Assembly (NCBI RefSeq): GCF_000215085.1
Contig: NC_015589.1
Location: 1,426,001 to 1,490,000 of the forward strand
Source of the DNA: Desulforamulus ruminis DSM 2154
Lineage (GTDB): Bacteria; Bacillota; Desulfotomaculia; Desulfotomaculales; Desulfotomaculaceae
DNA: 64,000 bases
Direction: 5' to 3'
Under the pieces are notes generated by a model. It saw nothing but the letters and a program-made list of their open reading frames with translations. It ran no database searches and was not told the origin of the DNA. Position numbers and translations under genes: made by a program. Shown here in pieces: positions 54,756 through 63,475 of the stretch; within the stretch, counting starts at the first letter, position 1, and every line of letters begins with the position of its first letter.

Positions 54756-55143
54756 TACCTATTTTTCAGGAAAGTTAGTTTCTAGTCTGCTTGGTGGATC
54801 AGAGGTTGAATATGAATTTTGAATAGAGATATGGGAAGCCGACTGGGGTGAGAGATCACTTTGGTTGGCTTATTTTTTGAAGCAAAATTAATTTATATAG
54901 GGGCATGTCTTTAGCTATCAACTTGAAGGTCCAAACTTAAGCTGCCTTATCCTTCATTGGAAGGCCTATCATTACATGATGCGGCATGGTCTCCAAAAGA
55001 AATTTATTATTGGTTATAGAACACTTCTTAAAGATTTATTGACATAATGCTTATCCACTTGATAAAAAAATCATTGACGGATTTGTGAACGTTATTCATA
55101 ATTATAACTATCAGAATAAATACCAAGTATTGGAGATGATGAG
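54756..55143 (+). promoter_or_regulatory. Intergenic region with tetR promoter
   Basis: No gene seen in 54756-55070. A sigma-A promoter with TTGACG at 55074-55079 and CATAAT at 55097-55102 (17-bp spacer) faces the TetR gene; the stretch after it (TTATTCATAATTATAAC) has partial dyad symmetry that may be the TetR operator. Confidence 0.6.
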
Positions 55144-55764
55144 TTGAGAGCAAGGGTAGAACGAGAACGGGAATTCAGAAGAGAGAGCATTATAAAGGCT
55201 ACCGAGGAACTTTTAAACGAAAAGGCTTTTGAGTCAATTACCATGGACGATATAGCTGAAAAATCTGATTTTGCTAAAGCATCCATTTATCAGTATTTCA
55301 AAAACAAGGATGAATTAATGTCCGAGGTTTTTTCAAAGTGTATGGAGACGCAATGTAATTCGATAAAAGAAAGATGTTTGTCGTTGACGGCCCCGGAACA
55401 AGCGATAAGGAATTATATAATGATTGAATTTGAATTTATTCACCAACACCCCTGGGTACCGAAAGTCTCGGCAACCATTCCATTTGAAGGTTTTAATGCG
55501 GAAAGCCGTTTGATTGATCTATACAATCAGAAGAAAAGGCTCCTGGCTGCTATCATCCAACGTGGACAAGCCGAAGGAACATTTATTGAATCCGATCTGG
55601 TTGTTTTGACCAATATGATCCTCTCGGTAAGTATAGGATTTGTAAGCTACATATCTACTCATATGTCTGCTGATTTAAAAAGCCCGGTGACCGAGATGAT
55701 GATTTCAACCATTACTAAAGGAATGACTAGGGGGAGCAGTAATGAATCCAATAGAAGCAAATAA
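55144..55764 (+). CDS. TetR-family repressor
   Basis: Protein of 206 aa with a TTG start after GGAG. The N-terminal helix-turn-helix is ITMDDIAEKSDFAKASIYQYFKNKDEL; the rest is the ligand-binding helical domain. It overlaps the EmrA-like gene by 23 nt and is first in the efflux operon, so it probably represses its own promoter until a drug binds. Confidence 0.93.
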   Translation: MRARVEREREFRRESIIKATEELLNEKAFESITMDDIAEKSDFAKASIYQYFKNKDELMSEVFSKCMETQCNSIKERCLSLTAPEQAIRNYIMIEFEFIHQHPWVPKVSATIPFEGFNAESRLIDLYNQKKRLLAAIIQRGQAEGTFIESDLVVLTNMILSVSIGFVSYISTHMSADLKSPVTEMMISTITKGMTRGSSNESNRSK

Positions 55765-56848
55765 TCATCTGGAAAATCCAAAGAGAAAGTCCATTTCCAA
55801 GATGACCCGCATTGGTATCTTGGCCGTAGTCATTATTGCTGTGGCTATTTTCGGCATTCGCTGGTACATTCAATTAACAACTACGGTTACAACAGATAAT
55901 GCCAAAGTGTCGTCAGATTTGGTTAATATTTGTGCAGATGTTAGTGGCCGACTTACCGAAGTCCATGTTAAGGAAGGAGATACTGTGAAAGTAGGGCAGT
56001 TGTTGGCCCAAGTGGATGAGTCCCAATATCTGATTAATGCTTCCCAAGCGCAAGCAGTGTGGGAAATTAGCAAAATAGCCATTACTAAGTTGCCAAACGA
56101 TATTGAGGCTGCACAAAAGTCCGTTTCAAAGGCAGAGAATTCCTTATCTGCAGCCATCGCTCAAGCCGCTATTAGCAAATTGGCAATGGAAGATAGCAAG
56201 CGTATATTGGACAACAACACGACTTTATACCAGCAAGGAGCGGTTTCCAAAGAAACCTTGGATAAATGTACAACTGAATACGAAACAGCGGTGAAAGCCT
56301 TGGAAGCAGCCAATGCCAATGTTCAGGCTGCTCAAGATTCCGTATCAGCCGCTCAAATCCAATTAGATACCTTGAAAAAAACCGGTGATGCCACCTATGC
56401 CGCCCAGGAAAAGCAGGCCAAAGCCACTTATGATAAAGCTCAACTGGATTTGGCGCATACCACCATTAAATCTCCCATTAGTGGAAATGTAGTAAAAGTT
56501 ACGGCTCTAAAAGGACAAAACGTTAGCTCGGGCAGTTCCTTGTTTACCATCGTAAATCCCGAGCGAGTCTGGATCTTAGCCAACATTGAAGAAAAAAAGG
56601 TAGGACGGATACATATCGGTGATAAGGTCAAGGTTACCGTGGACGCCTACCCTGATATGGTTCTAGACGGCAAGGTTGAAGAGGTTTCTGGAGTCACTCA
56701 ATCAAGTTTTTCCGTATTACCAACAGAGAATGCATCTGGCAACTATACGAAAGTAGCCCAACGCCTGCCCATTAAAATAAGTGTGGTTCAGCAGGGTGAT
56801 AGGTTAAAGCCGGGTATGTCTGCCGTTGTGACGATCAAAACTAAATGA
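55742..56848 (+). CDS. EmrA/HlyD-type efflux adaptor
   Basis: Protein of 368 aa: a cytoplasmic start, one membrane helix (about 22-45), a biotinyl-lipoyl-like half motif (GRLTEVHVKEGDTVKVGQLL), a long coiled-coil hairpin (about 90-225), the second lipoyl half and a beta-barrel domain. It couples an inner-membrane pump to the outside. It begins within the tetR end and is 13 nt before the MFS gene. In a monoderm the adaptor may extend into the wall; a diderm Firmicute is also possible. Confidence 0.92.
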   Translation: MNPIEANNHLENPKRKSISKMTRIGILAVVIIAVAIFGIRWYIQLTTTVTTDNAKVSSDLVNICADVSGRLTEVHVKEGDTVKVGQLLAQVDESQYLINASQAQAVWEISKIAITKLPNDIEAAQKSVSKAENSLSAAIAQAAISKLAMEDSKRILDNNTTLYQQGAVSKETLDKCTTEYETAVKALEAANANVQAAQDSVSAAQIQLDTLKKTGDATYAAQEKQAKATYDKAQLDLAHTTIKSPISGNVVKVTALKGQNVSSGSSLFTIVNPERVWILANIEEKKVGRIHIGDKVKVTVDAYPDMVLDGKVEEVSGVTQSSFSVLPTENASGNYTKVAQRLPIKISVVQQGDRLKPGMSAVVTIKTK

Positions 56849-56861
56849 GTGGGGATTATTA

Positions 56862-58427
56862 ATGAATACCGGTGAACTACAGAATAAAGTCAACTGGCCA
56901 GTAACCTCTGTTATCATAATGGGAACCTTCCTACAAGCCCTAACCGGGAATATTGTTAATGTGGCGCTGCCCAAACTGATGGCTGTTTTTGGTACCAATG
57001 CCAACGACATTCAATGGGTACTCACAGCCTACATGATGACCCAGGGAATCATAATTGCCCTGGCCGGTTATTTAGGGGATAAATATGGATATAAGCAAAC
57101 CTTTGTTTTTGCCCTAATCGCCTTTACTTTGGGTTCCTTCTTATGTGGCTCAGCATTTAATTTTAATATGATGATCATAAGCAGGGTGCTGCAGGGGATA
57201 GGGGCAGGGATTATCATGCCTTTAGGCATGGCCATTTGCTTCAGAGTTACCCCCATATCCAAAATTGGCATGGTGCTTGGCGTATGGGGGATTGCCGGAA
57301 TGGCAACCATGGCTATTGGTCCCTCTTTAGGTGGGTATCTTATTGAAGTAGCCAGTTGGCGAACACTTTTTTATATCAATGTACCGATTGGTTTGCTAGC
57401 CATATTTATGGGAATTACTTTATTGCCGGAAATGGAGAAAAAAGCAACAACAACATTCGATACAATCGGTATTACAACCATCTGCATCGGTTTGTTTTGT
57501 TTAATATTTGCATTAAGCAAGGGCAATCAGATGGGGTGGGGAGATCCTGTGATTGTCGCCATGTTGTTTGTTGGAATTGTTAACCTGCTGGTGATGGTTG
57601 TTCACGAACTTCGATGTCCAGAACCGGTTCTGGATATGCGATTGTTTAAGGATAAGCTTTTCACTTTGTCTACCATTACTTCTTCTTTCATTCAAGTGGC
57701 CATGGTCGTGGTGGTTTATTTATTTCCTCTTTTCATGCAAAGCGTACTCGGGCAGACCGCAATGCAAACCGGCTTGGTCTTATTGCCGTCTGCGGTGGTT
57801 ACGGCGATATTTATGCCCATCAGCGGTAAGCTGTTCGATAAATACGGGGCCCGGTATCTGGTCCTAAGCGGCCTAGTAATTATGGCTGTTTCCTCTTACG
57901 CCATGAAGGACTTTAACGGGTCTACATCTTTTAGCACCATGATGTTTTGGTTATCCATCCGGGGAATAGGAATAGGGCTGGCGTTGTCACCAGCCATTAA
58001 TGTGGGAATGGTAAGTCTTCCGAAAGAATCAACCGGCACCGCCTCTTCCCTGGGAAATGTCATTCGGAGTGTGACAAGCACTTTTGGAATTGCGGTCATG
58101 ACCAATTTAATGCAATCGCGGAGTACCTTCCATTATGCTAATTTGGCTCAGAATGTCGTTTTGGATAAAGCGGACGGCTTGCAAATGCTTTCAGCCTTGC
58201 AAGGGATAGGGTTAAATGCCGGTCTTGGGGCACAAGGAGGCCAGATCCTTAGTATGTCTGTTTTGTACAAGTACGTATCCCAGCAATCCATGGTCATGGC
58301 TATATCCGATTGTTTTATTATCGGTGCTGTGTTGTGCGGTTTGGCATTTATATTAGCCTTATTCTTGCATGATCAAAAGAAAGTCAATGTTGCCGCCGGT
58401 GGTTCTGACATCGCGGAAGTTAAATAA
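56862..58427 (+). CDS. EmrB/QacA-type MFS drug efflux transporter (DHA2)
   Basis: Protein of 521 aa with about 14 membrane helices, as for the DHA2 family. Conserved pieces: ALPKLMAVFGTNANDIQWV, the motif A stretch GYLGDKYGYKQTFVF, motif C with GPSLGGYL. It exports hydrophobic drugs using the proton gradient, working with the EmrA-like adaptor. GGGGATT upstream gives a modest ribosome-binding site. Confidence 0.95.
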   Translation: MNTGELQNKVNWPVTSVIIMGTFLQALTGNIVNVALPKLMAVFGTNANDIQWVLTAYMMTQGIIIALAGYLGDKYGYKQTFVFALIAFTLGSFLCGSAFNFNMMIISRVLQGIGAGIIMPLGMAICFRVTPISKIGMVLGVWGIAGMATMAIGPSLGGYLIEVASWRTLFYINVPIGLLAIFMGITLLPEMEKKATTTFDTIGITTICIGLFCLIFALSKGNQMGWGDPVIVAMLFVGIVNLLVMVVHELRCPEPVLDMRLFKDKLFTLSTITSSFIQVAMVVVVYLFPLFMQSVLGQTAMQTGLVLLPSAVVTAIFMPISGKLFDKYGARYLVLSGLVIMAVSSYAMKDFNGSTSFSTMMFWLSIRGIGIGLALSPAINVGMVSLPKESTGTASSLGNVIRSVTSTFGIAVMTNLMQSRSTFHYANLAQNVVLDKADGLQMLSALQGIGLNAGLGAQGGQILSMSVLYKYVSQQSMVMAISDCFIIGAVLCGLAFILALFLHDQKKVNVAAGGSDIAEVK

Positions 58428-58473
58428 AAATTCCAAAGGCTGATCATAAATTAAGGAGGGAGGGGAGCGCCGG

Positions 58474-58890
58474 ATGTTTAAGAAAATTATGGTCGCAACC
58501 GATGGATCTGCCCAGGCGGAGAAAGCCCTAAAAACTGCTGTAGACCTAGCTAAAACAGAAGAGGCCGTTCTCACCATCTTATCCGTGACTCCGGTGACAG
58601 ATATGGGATCAGAGGGAATGATCGGCTTATCCCGTGCCGAAGCCGCAAAAATGGAAGTTCCTTTTTTACGGAAGGCTCAGGAATATGCTGCCAACCATAA
58701 CGTGGATGCCAGAACATTAACCTTATATGGACATCCAGGACAGGTTATTGTAGATTATCTTAATGGGCATCCCCATGATTTGGCAGTTCTTGGACATCGG
58801 GGAATGTCCAATATCCAAGCTTTTCTGATGGGGAGCGTAGCCTATAAGGTAGCCAACTTAGCTCCTTGTGCTGTACTCATTGTTAAATAA
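58474..58890 (+). CDS. Universal stress protein (UspA family)
   Basis: Protein of 138 aa: MVATDGSAQAEKAL near the start and the ATP-binding GHRGMSNIQAFLMGSVAYKV at the end. GGAGGGAGGGGAG precedes the ATG. It follows the efflux pump by 46 nt on the same strand, so it may share its transcript. It parallels the Usp gene at 17449. Confidence 0.92.
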   Translation: MFKKIMVATDGSAQAEKALKTAVDLAKTEEAVLTILSVTPVTDMGSEGMIGLSRAEAAKMEVPFLRKAQEYAANHNVDARTLTLYGHPGQVIVDYLNGHPHDLAVLGHRGMSNIQAFLMGSVAYKVANLAPCAVLIVK

Positions 58891-59090
58891 TCTGGTGTAA
58901 ATGAGGTATAAAAAATGTCATAGATTTGTGAAAGAATATGTAAAATTGTAAAATTAGAAGGAAACTGGAATTAAAATATCAAAATAAAATTCTAAAAAGT
59001 GAATAATGTTCAATTTTAAAAGGGAGGGGGCAAAGTAGGTTACTTAGGGACCAAAATACTAGATGAATGAATAAATCAAGGAGGTCAAAA

Positions 59091-59678
59091 ATGAGAAAGA
59101 AATTAACAGCAGTATTAACATTATGTCTTCTTTTGTTAAGTACCAGCCTTGCCATGGCGGCGGCGCCACCGACCATTTATATTAATGAGGACAGCCTAGT
59201 TACAGAAAACCCGGCTGTTATTGAAGAAGGCAGAACACTGCTGCCATTAAGGGCTATTTTTGAAGCCATGGGTCAGGAAGTAGGATGGAATGCTGAGGAT
59301 CAGTCAATTACTTCTGGAGGCATATGGTTACAGATCGATAACCCTACTGCCACTGTTGATGGAGTAGAAGTAACTTTAGACGTGCCTGCAAAAATAATTG
59401 ATAATAGTACTTACGTGCCTTTACGCTTTATTGCTGAAAGCTTAGGGAAAGATGTCAATTGGGATGGCGATCAGAATCGCATTGACATCATGGACAAGCC
59501 TGCAACTGACGCAGATCAACCGACCGATGAGGAATTAACTACCGATGAAGAAACAACCACCGATGAAGAAATAGCTACAGATGAAGAAGAAGTAACCGCC
59601 GATGACAACGCAGCCAATGACGAGACAGATGAAGATTCCCCTCAAGAAGACACAGTAGACGTTGATGAGGTAGAATAA
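59091..59678 (+). CDS. Exported protein with copper amine oxidase N-terminal-like domain
   Basis: Protein of 195 aa from the ATG at 59091 (AAGGAGG upstream). Signal peptide about 24 residues (LCLLLLSTSLAMAAAPP). The region 26-135 matches the Cu_amine_oxidN1 stalk domain (GRTLLPLRAIFEAMGQEVGW ... STYVPLRFIAESLGKDV), common in surface proteins of Clostridia. The tail is a repeated acidic stretch based on TDEE, probably unstructured and possibly metal- or wall-binding. Confidence 0.9.
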   Translation: MRKKLTAVLTLCLLLLSTSLAMAAAPPTIYINEDSLVTENPAVIEEGRTLLPLRAIFEAMGQEVGWNAEDQSITSGGIWLQIDNPTATVDGVEVTLDVPAKIIDNSTYVPLRFIAESLGKDVNWDGDQNRIDIMDKPATDADQPTDEELTTDEETTTDEEIATDEEEVTADDNAANDETDEDSPQEDTVDVDEVE

Positions 59679-59714
59679 CCAATTGATTGGATACCTAGTT
59701 GGTTTGGACAGTGG

Positions 59715-59752
59715 AGAAAGTCGTGGATCTTTGATCCCGGCTTTCTTTTTTA
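59715..59752 (+). terminator. Rho-independent terminator
   Basis: AGAAAG (59715-59720) with GGATC (59725-59729), pairing with GATCC (59733-59737) and CTTTCT (59741-59746), then TTTTT. Confidence 0.85.
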
Positions 59753-59927
59753 GTGGTCCGAGGTATTTTTCTACCAAAAGGCATTGCACCCTGGGATCCT
59801 GGGCATAGAATGCGATGAATGAAATTGGATATATTAAAATCACTTAAAATTAATATTTATAATGATAAGAATATCTATAAAGACCACGTAAGTATATATA
59901 ACTCAACTTCCGAAAGGAATGGTATGT

Positions 59928-60302
59928 ATGGAAATCAAAGTGGATCATAAGAACGGTTCAAAAGTGGCGATTATCATAAGTGACGATATTGTTATTAATA
60001 ACGTGAATGATGCGTTAGATTTACTTGCAGTTGTCCATTATGATAACGGGTGTGAAAAAATGCTTGTGAAAAAAGAAAATATAAATGACGATTTTTTTGA
60101 ACTTAAAACAGGGCTTGCGGGTGAAATTTTGCAAAAATATACGAACTATCATATGAAGATTGCTATTGTCGGGGAATTCGAAGGCTATAACAGCAAAAGC
60201 CTGAACGATTTTATTTATGAATGCAATCAAGGGAATAACGTGTTCTTTAAGAGAACATCAGCGGAAGCACTGGCTGAACTTCATGGGCTTAAGCCTGTCT
60301 AA
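59928..60302 (+). CDS. DUF4180 domain protein
   Basis: Protein of 124 aa from the ATG at 59928 (AAAGGA 9 nt upstream; an ATG at 59919 is too close to that site). It has the family pattern FFELKTGLAGEILQKYTNY and KIAIVGEF ... SKSLNDFIYECNQG. The function of DUF4180 is not established. Monocistronic. Confidence 0.88.
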   Translation: MEIKVDHKNGSKVAIIISDDIVINNVNDALDLLAVVHYDNGCEKMLVKKENINDDFFELKTGLAGEILQKYTNYHMKIAIVGEFEGYNSKSLNDFIYECNQGNNVFFKRTSAEALAELHGLKPV

Positions 60303-60487
60303 TAAAGTCTTTCCATACATACTCGGACATACCCAATAAGTATGAGGTAATCACAAGTTGTGCGCGTCACTTGTGAATTTATCCTGCAGGCATTAAAATA
60401 ATAGTAAATATGTAACATGTACACCGATTTTTTCTATAGCAAACGTTATTTCAATTTGATGCATTATCTATAAAAGGAGGGTTCTTT

Positions 60488-60802
60488 ATGCAATGTCCTG
60501 CTTGTAATCAACAGATTCAAGACGAATTTAAATTTTGTCCGCACTGTGGCCATAAAGTAAATAATACTTGCTCCGGGTGTGGGAAAAATTTGCAGCCGGA
60601 ATGGGTTACCTGTCCCTATTGCGGTCTGGCTGCCAAAGGACAGGGAACTGCACAGCCGCTGCCTCCCCAACCTCCTCAAAAGCCTCAATACTCACAACAT
60701 CCTCCGACCTATCCATCCGGTCATCGGGATTATCATTCCGGTTCGTCGGGTCGTTACCGTAAACGGAAAAAAGGTTTGTTTGGCAGTTTTTTTTCCTCTT
60801 AA
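60488..60802 (+). CDS. Double zinc-ribbon protein
   Basis: Protein of 104 aa. C3, C6, C17 and C20 form one zinc ribbon, C28, C31, C42 and C45 a second. A Pro/Gln-rich linker and a basic tail (RKRKKGLFGSFFSS) follow. AGGAGGG lies before the ATG. Its stop (60800-60802) is 5 nt before the TTG of the kinase gene, and the final codons contain a run of eight T that could let ribosomes slip into the kinase frame (see the slip-site entry). Confidence 0.85.
   Translation: MQCPACNQQIQDEFKFCPHCGHKVNNTCSGCGKNLQPEWVTCPYCGLAAKGQGTAQPLPPQPPQKPQYSQHPPTYPSGHRDYHSGSSGRYRKRKKGLFGSFFSS
60787..60794 (+). other. T8 run, candidate -1 frameshift site
   Basis: Eight T in the zinc-ribbon frame as agT-TTT-TTT-T. A -1 slip here gives a frame that is open from 60763 and runs without stop into the kinase, which would make one zinc-ribbon/kinase protein of about 365 aa. 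Alternatively the run is an indel-prone spot and the kinase starts separately at TTG 60808, without a visible ribosome-binding site. Confidence 0.4.
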
Positions 60803-60807
60803 AATCA

Positions 60808-61593
60808 TTGTCGCCAATCAACGGATATTATGTTGATACGCTGATTGGCGGCGGCAGTTACGGAGTGGTGGTAAGAGTCCGTAAAGCGAACCGTTATTAT
60901 GCTATGAAGGTATGTTCCGATGAATTCCTGCGGCAAAGTCTGCAGGTGTCTTGTACCGCCGCTGATTTATGCCGCCGGGAAGCGGCGGTCCTAAAGTGCA
61001 TCCGTCACCCGGAGATTCCCGGTTATATTGATTGCTTCCGGCATAAAGATTTATTTTGCTTAGTGGAGGATTATATACCCGGCCATACACTGGCAACAAC
61101 AATGAATAACGGCTGCTGCTACCGGGAAGAGGAAGTAAAGAAAATTATCTTAAAATTGCTCTTGATCCTGAATTTCCTTCATACTCCCACTGCTCGGAAA
61201 CCTGCTATCATTCACCGGGACTTGCGTTTATCCAACCTGATTATGGAGGATGAGCGCCTTTTTCTAATCGACTTCGGCCTAGCGTACCGTATACCAAATC
61301 ACCATGATATGAAATTATTGTCCCAATGCCGGACTGTCAGATCGGCGGCCAATGCTTCACCCTCTTATGTTGAAAAACGAAATGATTTTTCCCTACAAAG
61401 CGATTTGTTTGGCGCCGGGGTGGTGGCAATTGATCTTTTTACTAATTCCGTTGTATCGGATAATACCATACCCTGGGAACAGAAAATTCCGGTTTCTCTA
61501 CCGTTTAAATCGTATATCCGGAGACTGTTGGGGGTTGAGAGTGGGTTTGGGTCGTGCCTTGAAGCAATTGAACATTTGCGTTCCCTGGTCTAG
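60808..61593 (+). CDS. Eukaryotic-type Ser/Thr protein kinase
   Basis: Protein of 261 aa from the TTG. Glycine loop GGGSYGVV (14-21), lysine K34 (AMK), catalytic loop HRDLRLSNL (H136-D138, N143) and DFGLA (155-159) are all present, so it should be active. There is no membrane segment and no PASTA domain, unlike PrkC. The C-terminus is short. It follows the zinc-ribbon gene closely and either starts by re-initiation or is translated as a frameshift fusion. Confidence 0.85.
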   Translation: MSPINGYYVDTLIGGGSYGVVVRVRKANRYYAMKVCSDEFLRQSLQVSCTAADLCRREAAVLKCIRHPEIPGYIDCFRHKDLFCLVEDYIPGHTLATTMNNGCCYREEEVKKIILKLLLILNFLHTPTARKPAIIHRDLRLSNLIMEDERLFLIDFGLAYRIPNHHDMKLLSQCRTVRSAANASPSYVEKRNDFSLQSDLFGAGVVAIDLFTNSVVSDNTIPWEQKIPVSLPFKSYIRRLLGVESGFGSCLEAIEHLRSLV

Positions 61594-61695
61594 TGTGGAA
61601 GCAGAATACCATCCTGTTGGAAGGCCGTATCTATATCCTTACTGAAAGGAAACATTCTTAAGTAGATGGAAATATTTGGGGAATTTTATAATGAG

Positions 61696-61734
61696 AGCTG
61701 CTCCACATCGCTATGCTGTGAAGCAGCTTTTTTT
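61696..61734 (+). terminator. Rho-independent terminator after the kinase gene
   Basis: AGCTGCT (61696-61702) and AGCAGCT (61722-61728), with an inner CACAT/ATGCTGTG pairing, followed by a T-run. It lies about 100 nt past the kinase stop. Confidence 0.85.
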
Positions 61735-61834
61735 AATAATCTATAGGCAAATGTCAAAGAGAAGGAAAATAATTAAACGTAATTGCCGGCAGAATTGCCG
61801 CTATCGGCATCTGATAGGCCCTGCTAAAAAGGCA

Positions 61835-61884
61835 TTGACAATATAGAATATTTTGAATAAAATAAAACAAAATCTAAACGTTTA
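61835..61884 (+). promoter_or_regulatory. Promoter and operator of the ribose operon
   Basis: TTGACA at 61835-61840 and TAAAAT at 61858-61863 with an exact 17-bp spacer. A palindrome TAAACGTTTA (61875-61884) of LacI type lies at the start site, and a related half, ATCGTTTACATT, recurs at 61983-61994 just before the gene's ribosome-binding site. Both are likely LacI-family operators. Confidence 0.8.
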
Positions 61885-62010
61885 CATTATTTTGTTCCTA
61901 ATCAGAAACAAGAACCCCCATAAAATAGCAATTATTTTACTTTAAATGCCATAAGTGCTTATTTTTAAAGAAATATAATGAAATCGTTTACATTAAGGTG
62001 GGCTTATAAA

Positions 62011-63027
62011 ATGTCTAAACCAACCATTGAGGATGTAGCAAAATTAGCTAAAGTTTCAACGGCCACAGTGTCTAGGGTTATAAATAAACAAGGTGGCGTT
62101 CGGAAAGCCACCGAAGAGCGTATTGCCAAGGCGATCAGTCAGCTAGATTATATCCCAAACGCGGTGGCCAGAAGTATGGTCAAGAAGACAACCAAGACCA
62201 TTGGGGTAATCATTCCGGATATCAATAACCCGTTCTTTCCGTTAGTTGTATCAGGGATAGAGCAGCAGGCCAGGGAAAAAGGCTATTTTACTGTTCTTTG
62301 TAACACAAATGAGTCCCCTGAAATTGAAAGGGAATTAACTCAAATCCTGCTGGAAAGAAGTGTTGACGGCTTAATCGTTACAACTGCCGATGAGGATGGA
62401 AAGCAACTTCAATCTGCCATTGACCGAGGTATTCCCATTGTTGCGGTGGATAGAGCAATTAAAAGTTTTGAGGTTGATACCGTTTTAGTGGGCAATATTG
62501 ATGGTGCCTATCAAGCAACAAGACATTTGATCTTACAGGGTCATAAAAGAATTGCCATTATCTGTGGTCCCCAAAATACAACTCCGGGATATGAGCGTTT
62601 TGTTGGTTTTAAGAAAGCGTTGGAAGAATATCAGATTCCTTTACCCGAAGATTTAGTGCTGGAAGGGGATTTTAAGGAAGAAAGCGGCTTCAAGCTGACC
62701 CAAAAGTTGTATTCAATGCAGGAACGGCCTACAGCCATCTTTTCATCAAATAACCTGATGACTGTGGGTTGTGTAAAGGCCGTTATGGAGACCGGGTGGC
62801 AGATGGGAAAAGAATTAGCCTTCATCGGTTTCGATGATGTTGATATTGCCACTTTTGTTACCCCTTCTCTATCTGTGGTTTCAAGGCCCATGAGACAGTT
62901 GGGGGAGCTGGCGTTTGATATTCTTTATGAAAAAATGACCAGTACAGGTGAATGGGTAAGGCGGCACTATGTTTTATCCCCGGAATTAAAGATAAGGCAA
63001 TCATGTACCATTAAAAATACAAATTGA
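62011..63027 (+). CDS. rbsR: LacI-family regulator, probably ribose repressor
   Basis: Protein of 338 aa; the ATG at 62011 is chosen because AAGGTGG lies 9 nt upstream and LacI homology begins with MSKPTIEDVAKLAKVSTATVSRVINK. An upstream ATG at 61978 would overlap the second operator half. The periplasmic-binding-like sugar domain fills the rest (GVIIPDINNPFFPLV, LEGDFKEESG). The ribose link is inferred from rbsD and rbsA, which follow. Confidence 0.9.
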   Translation: MSKPTIEDVAKLAKVSTATVSRVINKQGGVRKATEERIAKAISQLDYIPNAVARSMVKKTTKTIGVIIPDINNPFFPLVVSGIEQQAREKGYFTVLCNTNESPEIERELTQILLERSVDGLIVTTADEDGKQLQSAIDRGIPIVAVDRAIKSFEVDTVLVGNIDGAYQATRHLILQGHKRIAIICGPQNTTPGYERFVGFKKALEEYQIPLPEDLVLEGDFKEESGFKLTQKLYSMQERPTAIFSSNNLMTVGCVKAVMETGWQMGKELAFIGFDDVDIATFVTPSLSVVSRPMRQLGELAFDILYEKMTSTGEWVRRHYVLSPELKIRQSCTIKNTN

Positions 63028-63049
63028 TGGACAGAAAGGATGTTTCACC

Positions 63050-63448
63050 ATGAAAAAAGGCGGCATTTTAAATCCCGCACTGAACAAGCTAATTGCAGAA
63101 ACGGGCCACACGGATTACATTGTAGTAACCGATGCAGGATTGCCCCTTCCGGAGAATGTCAATACCCGCATTGACTTTGCGCTGAAACCCGGAACTCCAA
63201 CTTTTTTAGAGCTGCTCGATACGGTTCTTAGTGAACTAATTGTTGAAAGAATCATACTGGCCGAAGAAGTAAAGACGATCAGTCCGGAGATGCATGAAGA
63301 AATCCTTAAACGCTTTCCCGGGATTTCAGTTGAATATGTTCCCCATGTTCAGTTTAAACAAAAAACCAAGGAAGCCCGTGGACTGGTTAGAAGTGGAGAG
63401 TTTACCCCCTACGCCAATGTAATTTTAGTGGCTGGAGTTGCTTACTAA
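63050..63448 (+). CDS. rbsD: D-ribose pyranase RbsD
   Basis: Protein of 132 aa, full length. The N-terminus MKKGGILNPALNKLI with catalytic H20 (ETGHTDYIVVTDAG) and the C-terminal RSGEFTPYANVILVAGV match the family. It converts beta-pyranose to beta-furanose ribose for transport and kinase action. It sits 22 nt after the repressor gene and before rbsA. Confidence 0.96.
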   Translation: MKKGGILNPALNKLIAETGHTDYIVVTDAGLPLPENVNTRIDFALKPGTPTFLELLDTVLSELIVERIILAEEVKTISPEMHEEILKRFPGISVEYVPHVQFKQKTKEARGLVRSGEFTPYANVILVAGVAY

Positions 63449-63475
63449 GCCTGTAGAGGGAAGGGGATATGCTCC

